NCBI GenBank assembly: GCA_039566865.1
Contig: CM076952.1
Location: forward strand, 14,466,501 to 14,530,500
DNA: 64,000 nucleotides
Source: Aurelia coerulea
Lineage: Eukaryota; Cnidaria; Scyphozoa; Semaeostomeae; Ulmaridae
Reading direction: 5' to 3'
Part shown: piece after piece, positions 9,787 to 54,546 of the stretch
Position numbering within the stretch: position 1 is the first letter of the stretch
How the letters are laid out: the number at the start of each line of letters is the position of its first letter
Notes under the pieces: model-generated
What the model was told of the DNA's origin: nothing
Database searches by the model: none
Seen by the model: the letters and a program-made list of their open reading frames with translations, nothing else
Position numbers and translations under genes: made by a program

Positions 9787-10545
9787 CTAAAATTTTTTCA
9801 TTTGCCTGGTACTGATATTTTTGTGCTGTTTTTTTACCCCACCCCGAAATTTTATAACACTGTAGACTAGATAATGATCACTGATACTGGTTTGATGTAC
9901 GCTAGATACTACTATGTTTGACTTGTTAGTAGTGGCAATATGGACAGTCAAAGTAGAGGAGATCAGTGTTTCTCTCGTTGCTGTTTTAATTAATTGATGA
10001 AAGCCAAAACGTTCGAAGATCTCTGTCAAGCGTTTTGAATGCGGTAAAAGGTCAGCATTCAGGCAATCATGATCAGAGGACTTTGGAAGCAAATCACAGT
10101 TTGTATCACCTAAAAGAGTAGTTTCCTTACCTTCTTTATCAAGGAATTGAAGGCTTTCCTCCAAAAGACAGAAATTATCAACAGCCTCATTCGGAGGGCG
10201 ATACCAAGCCAAAACAACGTAAGGTACAGACCTGACTGGTTTTACTTCGATACACAAAGCCTCAAGCGTGGATTTAGGAAGATCATTGCGGACAGTGCAT
10301 TTATCAAAGAGGGTATTTTTAATGTAAACTGCAACTCCGCCACCGTTACGGTTGTGATCACATCTCTTGATTGTGTAGCCATCTATGCTGACAAGATCAT
10401 CATGCACATTTTTATGTATTTTTATTTCATTCATGGCAAGTATGTGTATGCCAAGCTCTTTAATCAATAAACGGATCCCGTGGATATGAAGCATTAGGCT
10501 ATTTACGTTCAAGGATGCCACCACCATACCTTTCCTGCTACCAAG
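9787..10545 (-). pseudogene. LINE ORF2 N-terminal endonuclease domain (AP-endonuclease type)
   Basis: This is the apurinic-type endonuclease (EEP fold) that starts ORF2 of many LINEs. The catalytic series is present in order: SLNVNSL (Asn), NEIKI (Glu), WYRPPN, LLGDTNCDL (Asp/Asn) and SDHYLVYSV (Asp-His). The frame is open for about 250 codons but stops at 9787-9789, right after the endonuclease, and no reverse transcriptase follows. Its upstream side runs into a MITE (10548-10977) that separates it from ORF1. Losing the 3' rather than the 5' half is unusual for a LINE and implies a later deletion. Confidence 0.85.
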
Positions 10546-10547
10546 TA

Positions 10548-10977
10548 CAGTAAGAACCCGCAAAATAGAAACCACTTTATAAGAAACCTCAGGCTGATTT
10601 TTTTGAGAAATGGTGCCTTCATATAAGAAACTTCTCAGCCTGATTCTAATTAGGTTTCTTACATGAGGAACCCAAATAAATTCATATTTATTGATCTTTT
10701 TTAAAATTAGGTGCCAAACAATTTTCAGAGATTTGATCCAAAAGCATCTCTATCTATATACTAGGTATGTATGATATGGTTGAGTAATTTTAGACGTAAC
10801 AAGAACATACCGTTTGATAGTGTTTGCTCTGGGTTTGTTTAAATATTTAATTTGAAATCACTGATGGTTTCTTAACCATGTCATAAGAAACCTTTCAGCC
10901 TGTTGCCAGATTAATGGCCTTTTAAAAAGAAACTAAACAGGCTGTTTTGAAAAAACAGGTTTTGCGGGTTCTTACTG
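10548..10977. mobile_element. TA-flanked MITE (Tc1/mariner-type)
   Basis: A 430-bp element with perfect 18-bp terminal inverted repeats CAGTAAGAACCCGCAAAA (10548-10565 and 10960-10977). It is flanked by TA on both sides (10546-10547, 10978-10979), the duplication typical of Tc1/mariner transposition. It has no coding capacity. It contains several degenerate inverted copies of GTTTCTTAT and CAGCCTG words. It sits in the spacer between LINE ORF1 and ORF2. Confidence 0.85.
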
Positions 10978-11067
10978 TAGCACCAGGGGAACCAGCCGCA
11001 GGAGCCACCGTTGGACCCCCTGTGAAGAAGTCAAGCAGACATCCCCGTTATTGTTATCAGTACTGAG

Positions 11068-12460
11068 TCAAAAACGGAGAGAACTAAGTACATTATTAGT
11101 TAAGATAGTGTCACCAAGATTGTTCAAATGCAGTTGACTTCTATTCAGATGCTTAGTTGCTTCGATATTAGGATGGTCTATAAAAGTGAGCTTTTTTTCT
11201 GAAAATAAGTCTTCAAGGATAAAGTTTACCTTTTCTCTTTTCCTATCCAGATGTATATGCCCACAAGCTATGATGCCAGAAACAACAACTTCGATATCAT
11301 GGCGTTTAATATGACAAGCCAAATCAACGATGCCTTGAGCGATTTCAACTTCTGACTTTATCTCTTCACCTTTCCGTGTCACGAGAACATTTATTCCTAC
11401 ATGCAGGATAGCTATGTCAGGCTTCCGTTCAACAGATGGCTGTGAATAGCTGTACATATCCTTTGCGGTTGCTCCACGAAACTCTTAACGTAAACATTGA
11501 AATTGTCACAGCATCTATCTTTCAATTCCCACCCATACACATGTTTCACCATAGAATCGCCTAAAATAACCCCAGAACGTCTCTTGTCTGTCTTATTTGC
11601 AGTGGCAGCAGTAGCTCCCCTGTGATGTTTTGGCATCAGATTCTCTATTATCTTTCTTCTGATTATCATTTGCTGAATCGCATGACGCAATTTCGTCATT
11701 TGCTGTCGTGTTTTCCGGGGACGTAATCTTTGGTGGATTTACAATTTCGTTGTTTGAATGAGCCGGTTTCGAATGAGCAGTGACAAGATTCGTTTGTTCG
11801 GTCGATAAACGGGTGTCGTTAGATGAACTTTTGGGATTTGAAAGCTCCTGGGATGAAGTGCATTCTTTACTTTTGGAATTTGATAATGCCTCAAGTGCGC
11901 TGCCTTCTTTACTCTTGGGATTTGATAATGCCTCAGATGTACTGCCTTCTTTACTTTTGGGACTTGATGAGGTACTAGGCGTTGTATTATTTCCTCTTTT
12001 CGATTTCTTTTGTTGTTCTTCCTTATTTTATTCTTCTTTTTGTGCACCCTTTCGATCTTTTCAACAGAAGTATCTTCATAAACAATTGGTAATTCCTTAC
12101 ACTTGGCATATTTATTGTTTTCTGTGTTATCTGATTGTTCTTTTCTCTCTATCTGATTGTTCATATTGTTTACTACCGTTGTTGTTTCAGTTTTCTCATT
12201 ATCAATTAGGCCAAGTTTAATCCTAAATTTAAAGTTTTCCTCTTGTAAATTTCGATTATGTCCCGTTCCTGTGCTAGCAGTTTGTTGAGCTCGGTGACAC
12301 CAATTGCAAGTTGGCCAACAGTTTGAAATATGCTAATATCGGGCACGATGGGGTGGCTTTGAAACTTGGGTGCAGGAGACTCCGCGTGATGGGAGGAGGT
12401 GGTCTGAGTAGAATTCAATGGCGTGCCAAAAACAGGATTTGAAGTTTCCATTTCTACCAA
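11068..12460 (-). pseudogene. LINE ORF1 with SGNH/GDSL esterase-like domain, frameshifted
   Basis: Read from 12460 down, the product starts MVEMETSNPVF and has a short helical segment (GVTELNKLLAQERDIIEIY). A Ser/Lys-rich low-complexity region follows, with three near-identical units of about 45 bp (SNPKSKEGS-type, about 11870-11980). After that comes an SGNH hydrolase-like domain: GVILGDSMVKHVYGWEL (block I Ser), DIAILHVGIN (Gly/Asn blocks) and SQLHLNNLGD (His block). ORF1 esterase domains of this kind occur in CR1/L2-type LINEs. Frameshifts near 11600-11620 and 11470-11480 break it. It lies upstream of the endonuclease ORF in the same element. Confidence 0.75.
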
Positions 12461-13373
12461 CGTTTCATTTGTATCTCCCTCCTCTCCTCGGGATCTCCTG
12501 TTCCTTGATCAGAAATGCCACTTGCTTGTTTGTCCAAAAAGTAGGATCCATTTCGTACAGAAAGACGACCCGTTGAAATCATGTTACAGAGTAATGATGT
12601 CACAGAGGCTTTATTTACGCCCTGTTTGGCGGCTTCCCCCGTGATGAACTTTTGTCTGGTTTCTTTCGTTTAATTTCACGGATCTCTTTTATTACTTATT
12701 CAATCATATGACTTTTATCTGATCCACATACTTTCGATTATTGATATATGAATATTTTGATTTTTGGCGGAATTTGAAAATTTTCTCGACGTCATCGATC
12801 CAATGACCTTATAATTGAGCTTTTTAGAACAATTGCAACTCGAATTTTTCCTTGATTTTTGCTAAATCGACCTTGCAGATTCTGAATCTGCAAACGATGA
12901 GCAGTTTATATGCCTAGAAATAACGTCGTAGACCATGTCATCTCCCCATTGTATTGCTCATCCTCCATAAAATGGGGATCATGACAAGGTTTAAAATGCT
13001 ACATCGACTGCTAATTCGGAATCTACATGGTCGATTTAGCTCAGATGAATAAAAGTATTCGAAATGAAATAATTCTGAAAAAGCTCAATTATGACATTAG
13101 TTATGATCGATAACGTTATGATAATTTATAAAATTTCGTTAAACACTAAAATTTATGTATCAATCGAATGGTTTGACTAAACGCTGTTTAACTACAGTAT
13201 TTTCAAACACGTTAAAATTGCACATGAAGAGTTCGAGCGATATTAGTTCTAAAAATGGACGTTAATGACGTCATAAAAAATGGCACTTCTGGTCAAAATT
13301 TAAAATGTATTCAAATCTAATTTTAATCCCCATCGTCGATATGGTAGGAATCAAGCGCAAAATTCAAAGGTTA
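12461..13373. other. LINE 5' flank and AT-rich intergenic DNA
   Basis: The part next to 12460 (to about 12650) is probably the LINE 5' UTR by position. The rest is AT-rich, and no gene or repeat can be named. Confidence 0.35.
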
Positions 13374-13609
13374 GGTAGGTTCCAGGGGGGGTTCCGCTAG
13401 TATCCCAGCATGCAAGGCGGCAAGGTTTTTCAAGGCTTGCTCTGGTGCCGAAGCAATGGCGCCGAAACGGAGGTGTTTCAGAGCGAGGAGATATTATGGA
13501 ATAATGAAGAAAATGATGTTGAGGTACGTAAAAACATAGTTATTTCTGATAGTTTATCTATTAAGCTGTGTAACGATCACTTTTTTGATGAATTTATCCC
13601 ATAAACTTA

Positions 13610-16480
13610 AATGTTGCAACAGGTTTCCGCTGACGGCTTTTTAGGCCCTTGGATCTACAGCGCGAGTGTTTACGTTTTTTCAAATGTAATTCCACCAGAA
13701 CTATGGAACTTATAGCATCAAGCATGCTATATGTGCAACTTCGAACCCAAAGGAACTTATTTCTTTCAAAGGTCCCGCAAGGTCCCAACCTTAAGTCAGG
13801 GAATAGGCAAGGTTTTGTTGGGGCACTTTTCTCGTCAAACCAACGCAAGAAATTATAATGGCCTTGCTTGCTAATAAAAGATTAAATTTGAACCCTTCTC
13901 ATAAAAAGAAATCTTTTGTGCTGCTTCGACTCTTCAATACATTTTTGACAAGTAAAAGCTTCCACACCATGTACAGAAGGTCAACATGCATTTTTCACTC
14001 ATTTTTATCTGAGCCTTGCAGGTTATAAGTTCCAATGATGGTCTTGCATTATTATTTATTCAGACTCAATTTTTTACAGCATATTGAAAAAGCTCAAGAT
14101 TTAGAATTCATTTATTTTTGTTGAAAGGACATCAAAAGGACCTGGCAAGGTTCAAATTATTATCAAAATTCATAATTAATCACAGGCATTTTTTCAGAAA
14201 TCCTTGGCATCTTTTTACTGTGCTTTCAGCTCTTTCCTTTATTGTATTACTCAGAAGATATTTGAAAAATGTTTGAATGTTGGAAAGGTTTCAATGATTC
14301 TGCTTTTACATGTTCATTAGGACGCAAGTACTAGACATGAAGATTGCTATGGAGCCTTTAAGAGACTTGTAAGAAACTCCAAGTACACTCAAATTTTGAG
14401 AACCTTTCATTACTGGCTCAAATTCTTTCTGTAGTAATAAGAAAATATGTGCATCTCCAAAACGTCAATCAATATTGTTTTACAGTTTAAAAATCTTTTT
14501 CTTGTGACTTATGAAAATTAAAGCTACCAATTAAAGTTTCATAGCTTCTTTCCTAGGTAGGATGGCTTTTAAATTTTTGACAAATTAAGCCTACAGTTTC
14601 TTAAAGGCAGTTTCCTTTTAAAAAGATGAATTCTTTATCAAAGATTTCAAGCAAATTAGTCTTTTGACATATTGAATCTCCAAAATACAAAACCCAGTTA
14701 AAAGGAAGACCCAGTTGTAGTTGTACCAACCTTAGCCCAGTTGCCATGATTAAAGGAAAACTTAACATAATCCAGTCCAGAGGGTATACCTAGATGAAAC
14801 TTGGCATTCCTTCACTATTCTATGCATTGGTTTAGGACCTTCATTGCTTCATAACAAAGCATAGCTCTGCATTTTGAGTAAAATGAGAATGCAAAAAGAG
14901 GAAACTTTCAATATTTGTAGGGAGACAGTTCTTTGTGTTGAGTGATTTGAAATGTAAACTTTGTTTCTAGGTTGCAAATTGTTGTATAAAAAAACTGAGA
15001 AGATTTACGAAGGTTGCAACAATAAATTTTATCAAACACAGAAACCAATGTGGAAAGAAGATGGGGTTGAACGTAAAATTTGAACAGATGAAAATTTCTT
15101 GCATACAGATGAAGTCCTGATGACAGTGGAGCACAAATACAAATACGAGTATCTCTTCGCAAACAAGCATTCCTAATTTTGCGTAATTCTTGTAATACTA
15201 TGTAACACTTGTAACTGAACTGATATGAATTATTAAATATTAACCAAATGATCAATTATAATCAAACAGTTGTCATGCTCTGAAGATGCTTACAAGGGCA
15301 AAAGTAGTCTGCACTGAAAGAAAGACAAAAAAGTGCTAAAACCAAAGAGATGTCTGTGTTCTTTGCGTAGTTAGGTCCTCTTCAACCCTACATTCACTAT
15401 GTAATCAAACAGTTTGATATATTGTCATTTTTGCATATGGGAAGGGGATCTGCGAGTCACCAATTTTTGTGGAGAAAATAAATGTATGGCTGCTAGCCAA
15501 GCATCATCTTTCATTGCAGCTATTGTGGAAATGTAAAATATCCTTTCAGTTCAGAATATATACATTCATTTTTTATAAGAATGTTTTGTAAGCTTTTGCT
15601 GGTAAAAAATTGAGTGTACGCAGTTGTTTCTAATTTCGTTTCCTAAATTTTTGTTTCCTAATCCCATGAAATGATTTAAAAATTTCTTAGCTCAATGTAA
15701 CCAAAAGACTTCAGTCTTCCCTTATTATGTACAAGTCAAACTACTGTCAAATCAATACCTGAACATCGTCCCTCTCCCCCAGGGCTATTCTCAGGCAATT
15801 GATCATACATATGATCCTGGGGGCAGGGCATTTGAACCAAAATGAAAAATTACATCACATGATTTTAAATCTTATTGTGCAGCTTTGTGTGGTTATATCC
15901 ACATTGTTAAGTCTGTAAGACAGGGACATTTGATGGGAGTTGCTAGCCAAAGGGTGGAGAATTTGACCTCTAATGATAAAAAATTTAATCTCCAAAAGGG
16001 TGGCCGATGGACCAGGGTGGAAAGCCAGTCTGCAGAGTATGGCACTTTTCGACGAGATCTCCGGTGTGCAACAAGAAATTTCTTTTGTTCTCTATTGTCT
16101 AATTTGAATAGCCTATTGAAAATCTCCGGTGTGCAAGTGCCATACTCTGCACACCTAGTGGAAAGTTCGTTTTTGGTTTACGCCTTGCCAATTGTCTGAA
16201 GACAATAGGCCTATTGTTTTGACATTGTTCTTGATGTCGCTATACGCCAAAGATATTTGGCGTAACATACAAGTTTTCCAGCGTGGCCGATGGAGAGGGG
16301 GGTGGGGTGATATCAAGGAATCGATTTGACATTTTCATGATGAGGCATAAAGTTTGTCTGAGATGCGTGAAGGCTGGACATTTATTATTGACTGTAGTCC
16401 TTTTCATTTTTCATTTTTTCATTTTTTTTTTCATTTTAAAATTATTTATGCACGGTAGCCCCGTCAGTCAGTATGACTGA
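13610..16480. other. Interior of the 9-bp-TSD transposon, no gene recognised
   Basis: The sequence is AT-rich, and no transposase motif is visible on either strand. A minus-strand frame at 14908-15255 has no motif and unusual composition, and I regard it as chance. A 17-bp inverted repeat occurs at 16031-16151 and is listed separately. Confidence 0.4.
16031..16151. repeat. Short inverted-repeat unit
   Basis: TGCAGAGTATGGCACTT (16031-16047) is repeated in inverted orientation at 16135-16151. The word atctccggtgtgcaa appears twice in direct orientation between the arms. It may be a small MITE; no target duplication was resolved. Confidence 0.5.
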
Positions 16481-16484
16481 TTTT

Positions 16485-18110
16485 CAGGGGGCCGTGCCAA
16501 AAACTTTACAAATTAAAAAATCTACTAAAATTAATAATGGGAAAAGGAAACTAATTACAATCATAAATAATTTATCTACAACTATTTACAATAAATTTAC
16601 AACCGACCCTTTATCTTGTTCTTAAAAGAAGATAAAGAGGGAGCTTGCTTGGCCTCGCGGCTGAGATCATTCCAGATTTTTGCTCCACGAAATGCGAACG
16701 CTTTCTGTCCATTACTAGTTTTCATGAATGGCACTAGCAAGTCAGTTTCGGCATTTCTAAGGTTGATAATATTGCGATCAGAATTTCTAACAAATAAATG
16801 CGAGAGATAATCAGGCGCGAGACTATTAACAGATTTATATACAGTTGTTGCAGTCTCACTTCTGATCATATCCCTCACAGTTGGCCATTTTAACTCTGTA
16901 ATCAAAGCTTCGGCAGGAGCATCGTAGCTGCTATTTGTAATAATTCTAGCGGCACGATTCTGCAATTTCTGAAGCTTAACCAGTCGGAACTCAGCACAGT
17001 TCCCCCACACAGAACAGCAGTACCGAAAATGTGGCTCTACAATACCTCTATATAATTTGCAAAGTACAGTTTTTGGCAAAAATTTCTTTGCATATTTTAA
17101 AAAACCTAACGAGCGGGAGACTTTGGCTTGAACAGATTTAATTTGCTCGTCCCACACGAGGTACTGGTCAACTTGGACACCAAGATACTTAATACTGTCG
17201 ACGAGTTCTACAGGGGAATCATCGATAACAAATGCAGGAGAATCCACAGTGTTTTCACCAATCTTTTTAAGATTTGGTCTAGATCCGATTACCATTGCCT
17301 GAGTCTTGATTACATTCAAAGACAATTTATTGCCCTGAAGCCATTCTTTCAAACATTTCAATTCGTTGTTGAGCGTTTCAGTTAGATCCTCAATGCTCTT
17401 AGAGGAATAGGATATGCTAGTATCGTCGGCGTACATCGTAACTTTGCAGTTTTTCAAGGCGAATGGCAAATCATTTATATAGATTAGGAAGAGTAGCGGA
17501 CCTAAACAAGAGCCTTGTGGAACACCACAGCTGATGCTTCCGATGTCAGATTCCACTCCATTAACCTTAGTGAATTGCTGCCTACTGCTGAGATATGATT
17601 TGAACCATTGAAGCTCAAGACCCTGAATTCCGTACTTAGATAGCTTTTGAATAAGTATGGCATGATCAACAGTATCAAAAGCCTTTTTCAAATCAATGAA
17701 AATATTTCCTGTAAATTTTCCACGCTCAATATTAATGTGCCAGTCATTAGTGCCAGAAAGCAAGCAAGTTACAGTGGAATGCAGAGCTCTAAAACCTGAT
17801 TGGCCAGAATACAGAAGTTTATTTTTGTCTAGATAATCATATAGTTGGTTGTAAATCAATTTCTCAAAGAGTCTTGCCAGAAATGGGAGCACAGAAATTG
17901 GTCTATAATTGGAACAATTGTTTTTTTCTCCACTTTTAAAGATTGGGGCAACCCTTGCAGTTTTCCAATTTTCAGGAAAAACTCCAGTGGCAATTGAGAG
18001 GTTGAAAATGTCACAGAGAGATTCTGCAATGACAGAGAATGCGATCTGTAGGAAATGATTAGCAATGCCATCAGGACCGAAACCCAGGAACGAGAGTCCA
18101 GGATTTGTCA
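16485..18110 (-). pseudogene. LINE ORF2 reverse transcriptase, 5'-truncated copy
   Basis: Read from about 18110 down, it encodes a reverse transcriptase with FKSGEKNNCSNYRPISVLPF, then SGFRALHSTVTCLL, FIDLKKAFDTVDH, SISCGVPQGSCLGPLLFLIY and the catalytic MYADDTS. The C-terminal region follows (KYLGVQVDQYLVWDEQI, then EPHFRYCCSVWGN), ending at 16597. The RT core and C-terminus are open for over 430 codons, so the copy is fairly young, but the endonuclease and ORF1 are missing. The 3' UTR holds GGCACGGCCCCCTGAAAATC and ends in an A-rich ATGAAA-type tail. It lies inside the 9-bp-TSD transposon. Confidence 0.9.
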
Positions 18111-18859
18111 GTCACTAAATCCATTATCAGCACCTTCAAAACTGCTTGCATCAATTTCTCTTTCAACAACTCTTTGCGTGGCTTCATTCAGTTATCTTTC
18201 GCTTGTGAACAATGTTACACACACAGTCAATGTCTCGACATGATGGATTGCTTTGCCTTGAAAAACTCTACCACGTCGATGTGATATGCTTTGGATAAGG
18301 ATAAGGACTAATTTGTTACATGGATGCTTAAGTTAGGAACTGCTTTTATATTGCATTTTCTGTGATCCAAGCAAAGTACGTAGAACTGCAAGCCAGGAAC
18401 AATGTCATTGATTGATGATGGGCCTAAGCGTTTTGATTTGAAGCCATCGAGGACAGCAAGTCGCTTTCAAAATCGAGAGAAACCAGATCAATCTTGCGAG
18501 ACAGGCTAAAACACCTAGCAAATACCACTGTCTGAATATAAAATGTTTCTTTGCTGCTAAAATAAGTTTAAATGAAACCAGGCTGTACGATGACAGACAT
18601 TTGCTTGGTTGCTTCTACGTCTGGCCGCCGTGTAACAGAAATCTATATGACTGACGGCGGCAACCGATTCGCATATATCATTCATTGCTGTTGCATGCCG
18701 GGATACTAGCGGAACCCCCCCTGGGTAGGTTCTAGATAGTTATAGGAAATTCCCTGTCTGTTAGGCCCCAAAGCACCGACGTCCCAAACCCTGCCCCCCC
18801 CCCCCGCGCAACTTTGATCAAATGTTGTCCAATGGTGAAAATAGATAGGCTACAAACTA

Positions 18860-19405
18860 CCGGGAGTCCCAAAAAAATGTACTCCTGTTTAAAAAATCAC
18901 CAAAAATTGATTATCAAGCCTTTGATAAAATTTTCTTTTGGAGTTGTTTTGTCAAAGATCCAAAAATATTCATAGATGATGAAATGTTTGATTTTGATAC
19001 AGCAAAGTAGAAAAACTTCACATTGAAAACCCTTATTTTGAGCCATACTTTTTAAGCAAAATACTCAATCTTACCTTCAAGTTAAAATTTTCAGCTTTTT
19101 ATCATCATTGAAGTCTCCAATAATAATGCGCATTTCTTTCTGTCATTTATGACCAAACTAGAAGCTTTACATGCACAAAGAAATTGATCTGGCAATCATT
19201 AGTGCTTTTTTGCAGTATGATTCAAAACCAGGTAGCCCCAAAAAGAGCCACATTTGCCAATTTCGAAAGCAATTACAAAATCAGCTATGTCTGGGAAAAT
19301 AATTTGGCCCTTGATCTACTTGACAAAAAATAAAATTGAAGATCGGTCGTGTAATCAAATTTTGGTGATTTTTCAAACGAGAGTACTTTTTTTTGGGACA
19401 TCCGG
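18860..19405. mobile_element. Mariner-type MITE, CCGGGTGTCCC family, copy A
   Basis: A 546-bp element with terminal inverted repeats of about 45 bp. The left end starts CCGGGAGTCCCAAAAAAATG and the right end gives CCGGATGTCCCAAAAAAAAG in reverse. TA lies on both sides (18858-18859, 19406-19407). The right two-thirds (about 19100-19405) is clearly homologous to 49720-50028. It has no coding capacity. Confidence 0.8.
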
Positions 19406-19576
19406 TAATTTAAATTTCCATTTCTCTAAGTTGATCCATATGTTGAGAAATCTTGAGTTCTGCACTCAGGAAGGACAGATGTTTGAAAGGCCTAAGTCGA
19501 AATTACGTAAGTAAGAAAGAGCGAAGGTTTCCAAATTTCCGTTTGAAACGATAACAGCTTTTCTGCTTACGACACT

Positions 19577-52847
<33,271 letters not shown>

Positions 52848-52881
52848 CTGTTGAAAAGGTAAGAAAATCAAAACAGTGATT

Positions 52882-53054
52882 TATGTATGTATGTATGTAT
52901 GTATGTATGTATGTATGTATGTATGTATGTATGTATGTATGTATGTATGTATGTATGTATGTATGTATGTATGTATGTATGTATGTATGTATGTATGTAT
53001 GTATGTATGTATGTATGTATGTATGTATGTATGTATGTATGTATGTATGTATGT
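52882..53054. repeat. (ATGT)n microsatellite, left
   Basis: About 43 uninterrupted ATGT units ending at the left junction of the Penelope-like structure. Confidence 0.97.
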
Positions 53055-53578
53055 AGAGAGGTTGGACGACAAAAAATACTATAAGCTATGTTTTAACACA
53101 CTGAGGCCTTTCGGACTTGTGTCCTCATCAGAGTATGATTTCGAATGATTCTAAACTATCAACGATGTGTATATAAGCTTTTACGAGGAAATTCTATACT
53201 TGAGGATTATGATGCATGAGGTAGATATTTAATTAGGAGTTTAGAAGGGCGTGTCCTTCTTTGAATAGTTTTTCTTCATAATATAAAAGAGCAGACGAGT
53301 TATTTAGAGCAAAGAATACGAATATTTTGAAAAACGGCTCTCTTAGCTTGTTGTGTCTTATTCCGCATTCGTGGACGTGTTTGGGAAAGCTACAAGTTGA
53401 AATACCACTTCTGGATTCTGAAATATGATTATTCATGCGATTGCGTAAGGTCCGTGTCTGTCCAATGTAACTCATCTCGTTGTTGCACATGTTACATGAA
53501 AGGAAATAAACCACATTTTCACTCTGGCAAGTAATGCTGGATTTGATTTCCCAAGTGCTGTTATTTGCGGTTGTGAAT
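53051..53578 (-). repeat. Inverted copy of the Penelope-like 3' end
   Basis: A 528-bp reverse-complement copy of 54658-55185, with only a few differences (for example near 53215-53230). It includes the whole GIY-YIG frame (53514-53233; VYFLSCNMCNNEMSYIGQTR) and the hammerhead-like core (minus, 53103-53131). Complex insertions with an inverted truncated copy are known for Penelope-like elements. Confidence 0.9.
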
Positions 53579-54076
53579 AGAGAACACTAAGTCTCTGAAC
53601 TTCCTCGACATAGAAGTCATTATCAAGAATAACAAATATATTGAAACCGATATTTTTTACAAAGATACAAACCCACACGACTATCTCAATTTTGAAAGCG
53701 CTCATCCTGTACATATTAAACAAAACATTCCTTACAATCTAGCGAAAAGAATTATCGTGTTCGTCTCAGACCCAAAAAGAGTCGAGTTTCGCCTTAAAGA
53801 GCTTGAAAATTGGTTATTAGACTGTCATTACCCACTTCATGTAATACGAAAAGCTTTCCATAATGCAAAACTACAAGGCCCTGCTCCATGCCCGTCGAAA
53901 GATATCGTGCCTCTGGTTACAACTTATTACCCACAATTTCGTTTTAACAATGTTTTGAAGAACGTATCGAACCTTTTGAAAAATGCCAATGATAAGAAAT
54001 TAAAAACAGTGTTCGCAAAATCGAAACCAGTCGTTGCATTGAAACAACCTAAAAACTTATTATCGACACTCACAAA
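53579..54076 (+). pseudogene. Penelope-like element RT, C-terminal region
   Basis: Plus-strand frame: SLNFLDIEVIIKNNKYIETD, then FYKDTNPHDYLNFESAHPVH, QNIPYNLAKRII, and TTYYPQFRFNNVLKNVSNLL. This is the region just after the RT active site in Penelope-like proteins (FLD...SAHP...PY..A.R). The RT core is absent (5' truncation). The frame is cut at 54077 by a hAT-type MITE and resumes at 54547. Confidence 0.85.
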
Positions 54077-54538
54077 CAGGAACGCCGGAGAGGGGGGGCG
54101 CGGGGGGTCAAGCGCCCCTCCTGCCCTTTCCTAACGGGGGCAAGGGGGGCAAAAGTGCCCTTTCAATGAAAAACAATAATTTACTTTGAAACTTGATAGA
54201 AAAGCCGCCATAGCTTCATTCCCTTATCAGAAACACACCAGTAACGAAAAATGACTGGCAATTGCAACTTCAAAATAAGCAATATGCGATTTTATGCGAT
54301 TCGGAATGAGGACATGTGGAGGAATGGCCGAAAAATTTCGTGAAAGAACATGATTAATGTTCGTTAAAACGTTTTTGATAGCATTTTAAGCCAATCTAAA
54401 GGGCGTGGCCACACAAATTTTCCTGGGGGAGTACCCCCGGACCTCCCAGTTTTTAGGCTCGCTTCGCTCGCCTTCGGTCTCGATTGCCCTTACCCTCCTA
54501 GTCGCCCCCCTTGCCCTACCATCGCTCCGGCGTCCCTG
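54077..54538. mobile_element. hAT-type MITE with 8-bp target duplication
   Basis: A 462-bp element with 14-bp terminal inverted repeats CAGGRACGCCGGAG (one mismatch), flanked by identical 8-bp direct repeats CTCACAAA (54069-54076 and 54539-54546). CAG-starting TIRs with 8-bp duplications are the hAT hallmark. It has no coding capacity, and G/C-runs sit inside both ends. Confidence 0.9.
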
Positions 54539-54546
54539 CTCACAAA

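Larger units (their letters stand above)
13383..18723. mobile_element. 5.3-kb TIR transposon with 9-bp target duplication
   Basis: The terminal inverted repeats are 33 bp with one mismatch (13383-13415 and 18691-18723), beginning CAGGGGGGGTTCCGCTAG. They are flanked by identical 9-bp direct repeats GGTAGGTTC (13374-13382 and 18724-18732). A 9-bp duplication fits Mutator-like or Rehavkus-like elements; the CAG start recalls hAT, which makes 8 bp. I could not recognise a transposase. A short ATG frame with a GTACGT donor near 13520 may be a remnant first exon. A minus-strand LINE (about 16480-18110) has inserted, so the original element was about 3.7 kb. Confidence 0.75.

Noticed and set aside
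14908..15255. 115-codon minus-strand frame
   Set aside because: No motif, no homologous stretch in the window, and composition typical of chance frames in AT-rich DNA.
52876..53148. MYVCMYVC-type open frames on both strands (also 55180-55442)
   Set aside because: Artefacts of the ATGT microsatellite, which is a multiple-frame open repeat.
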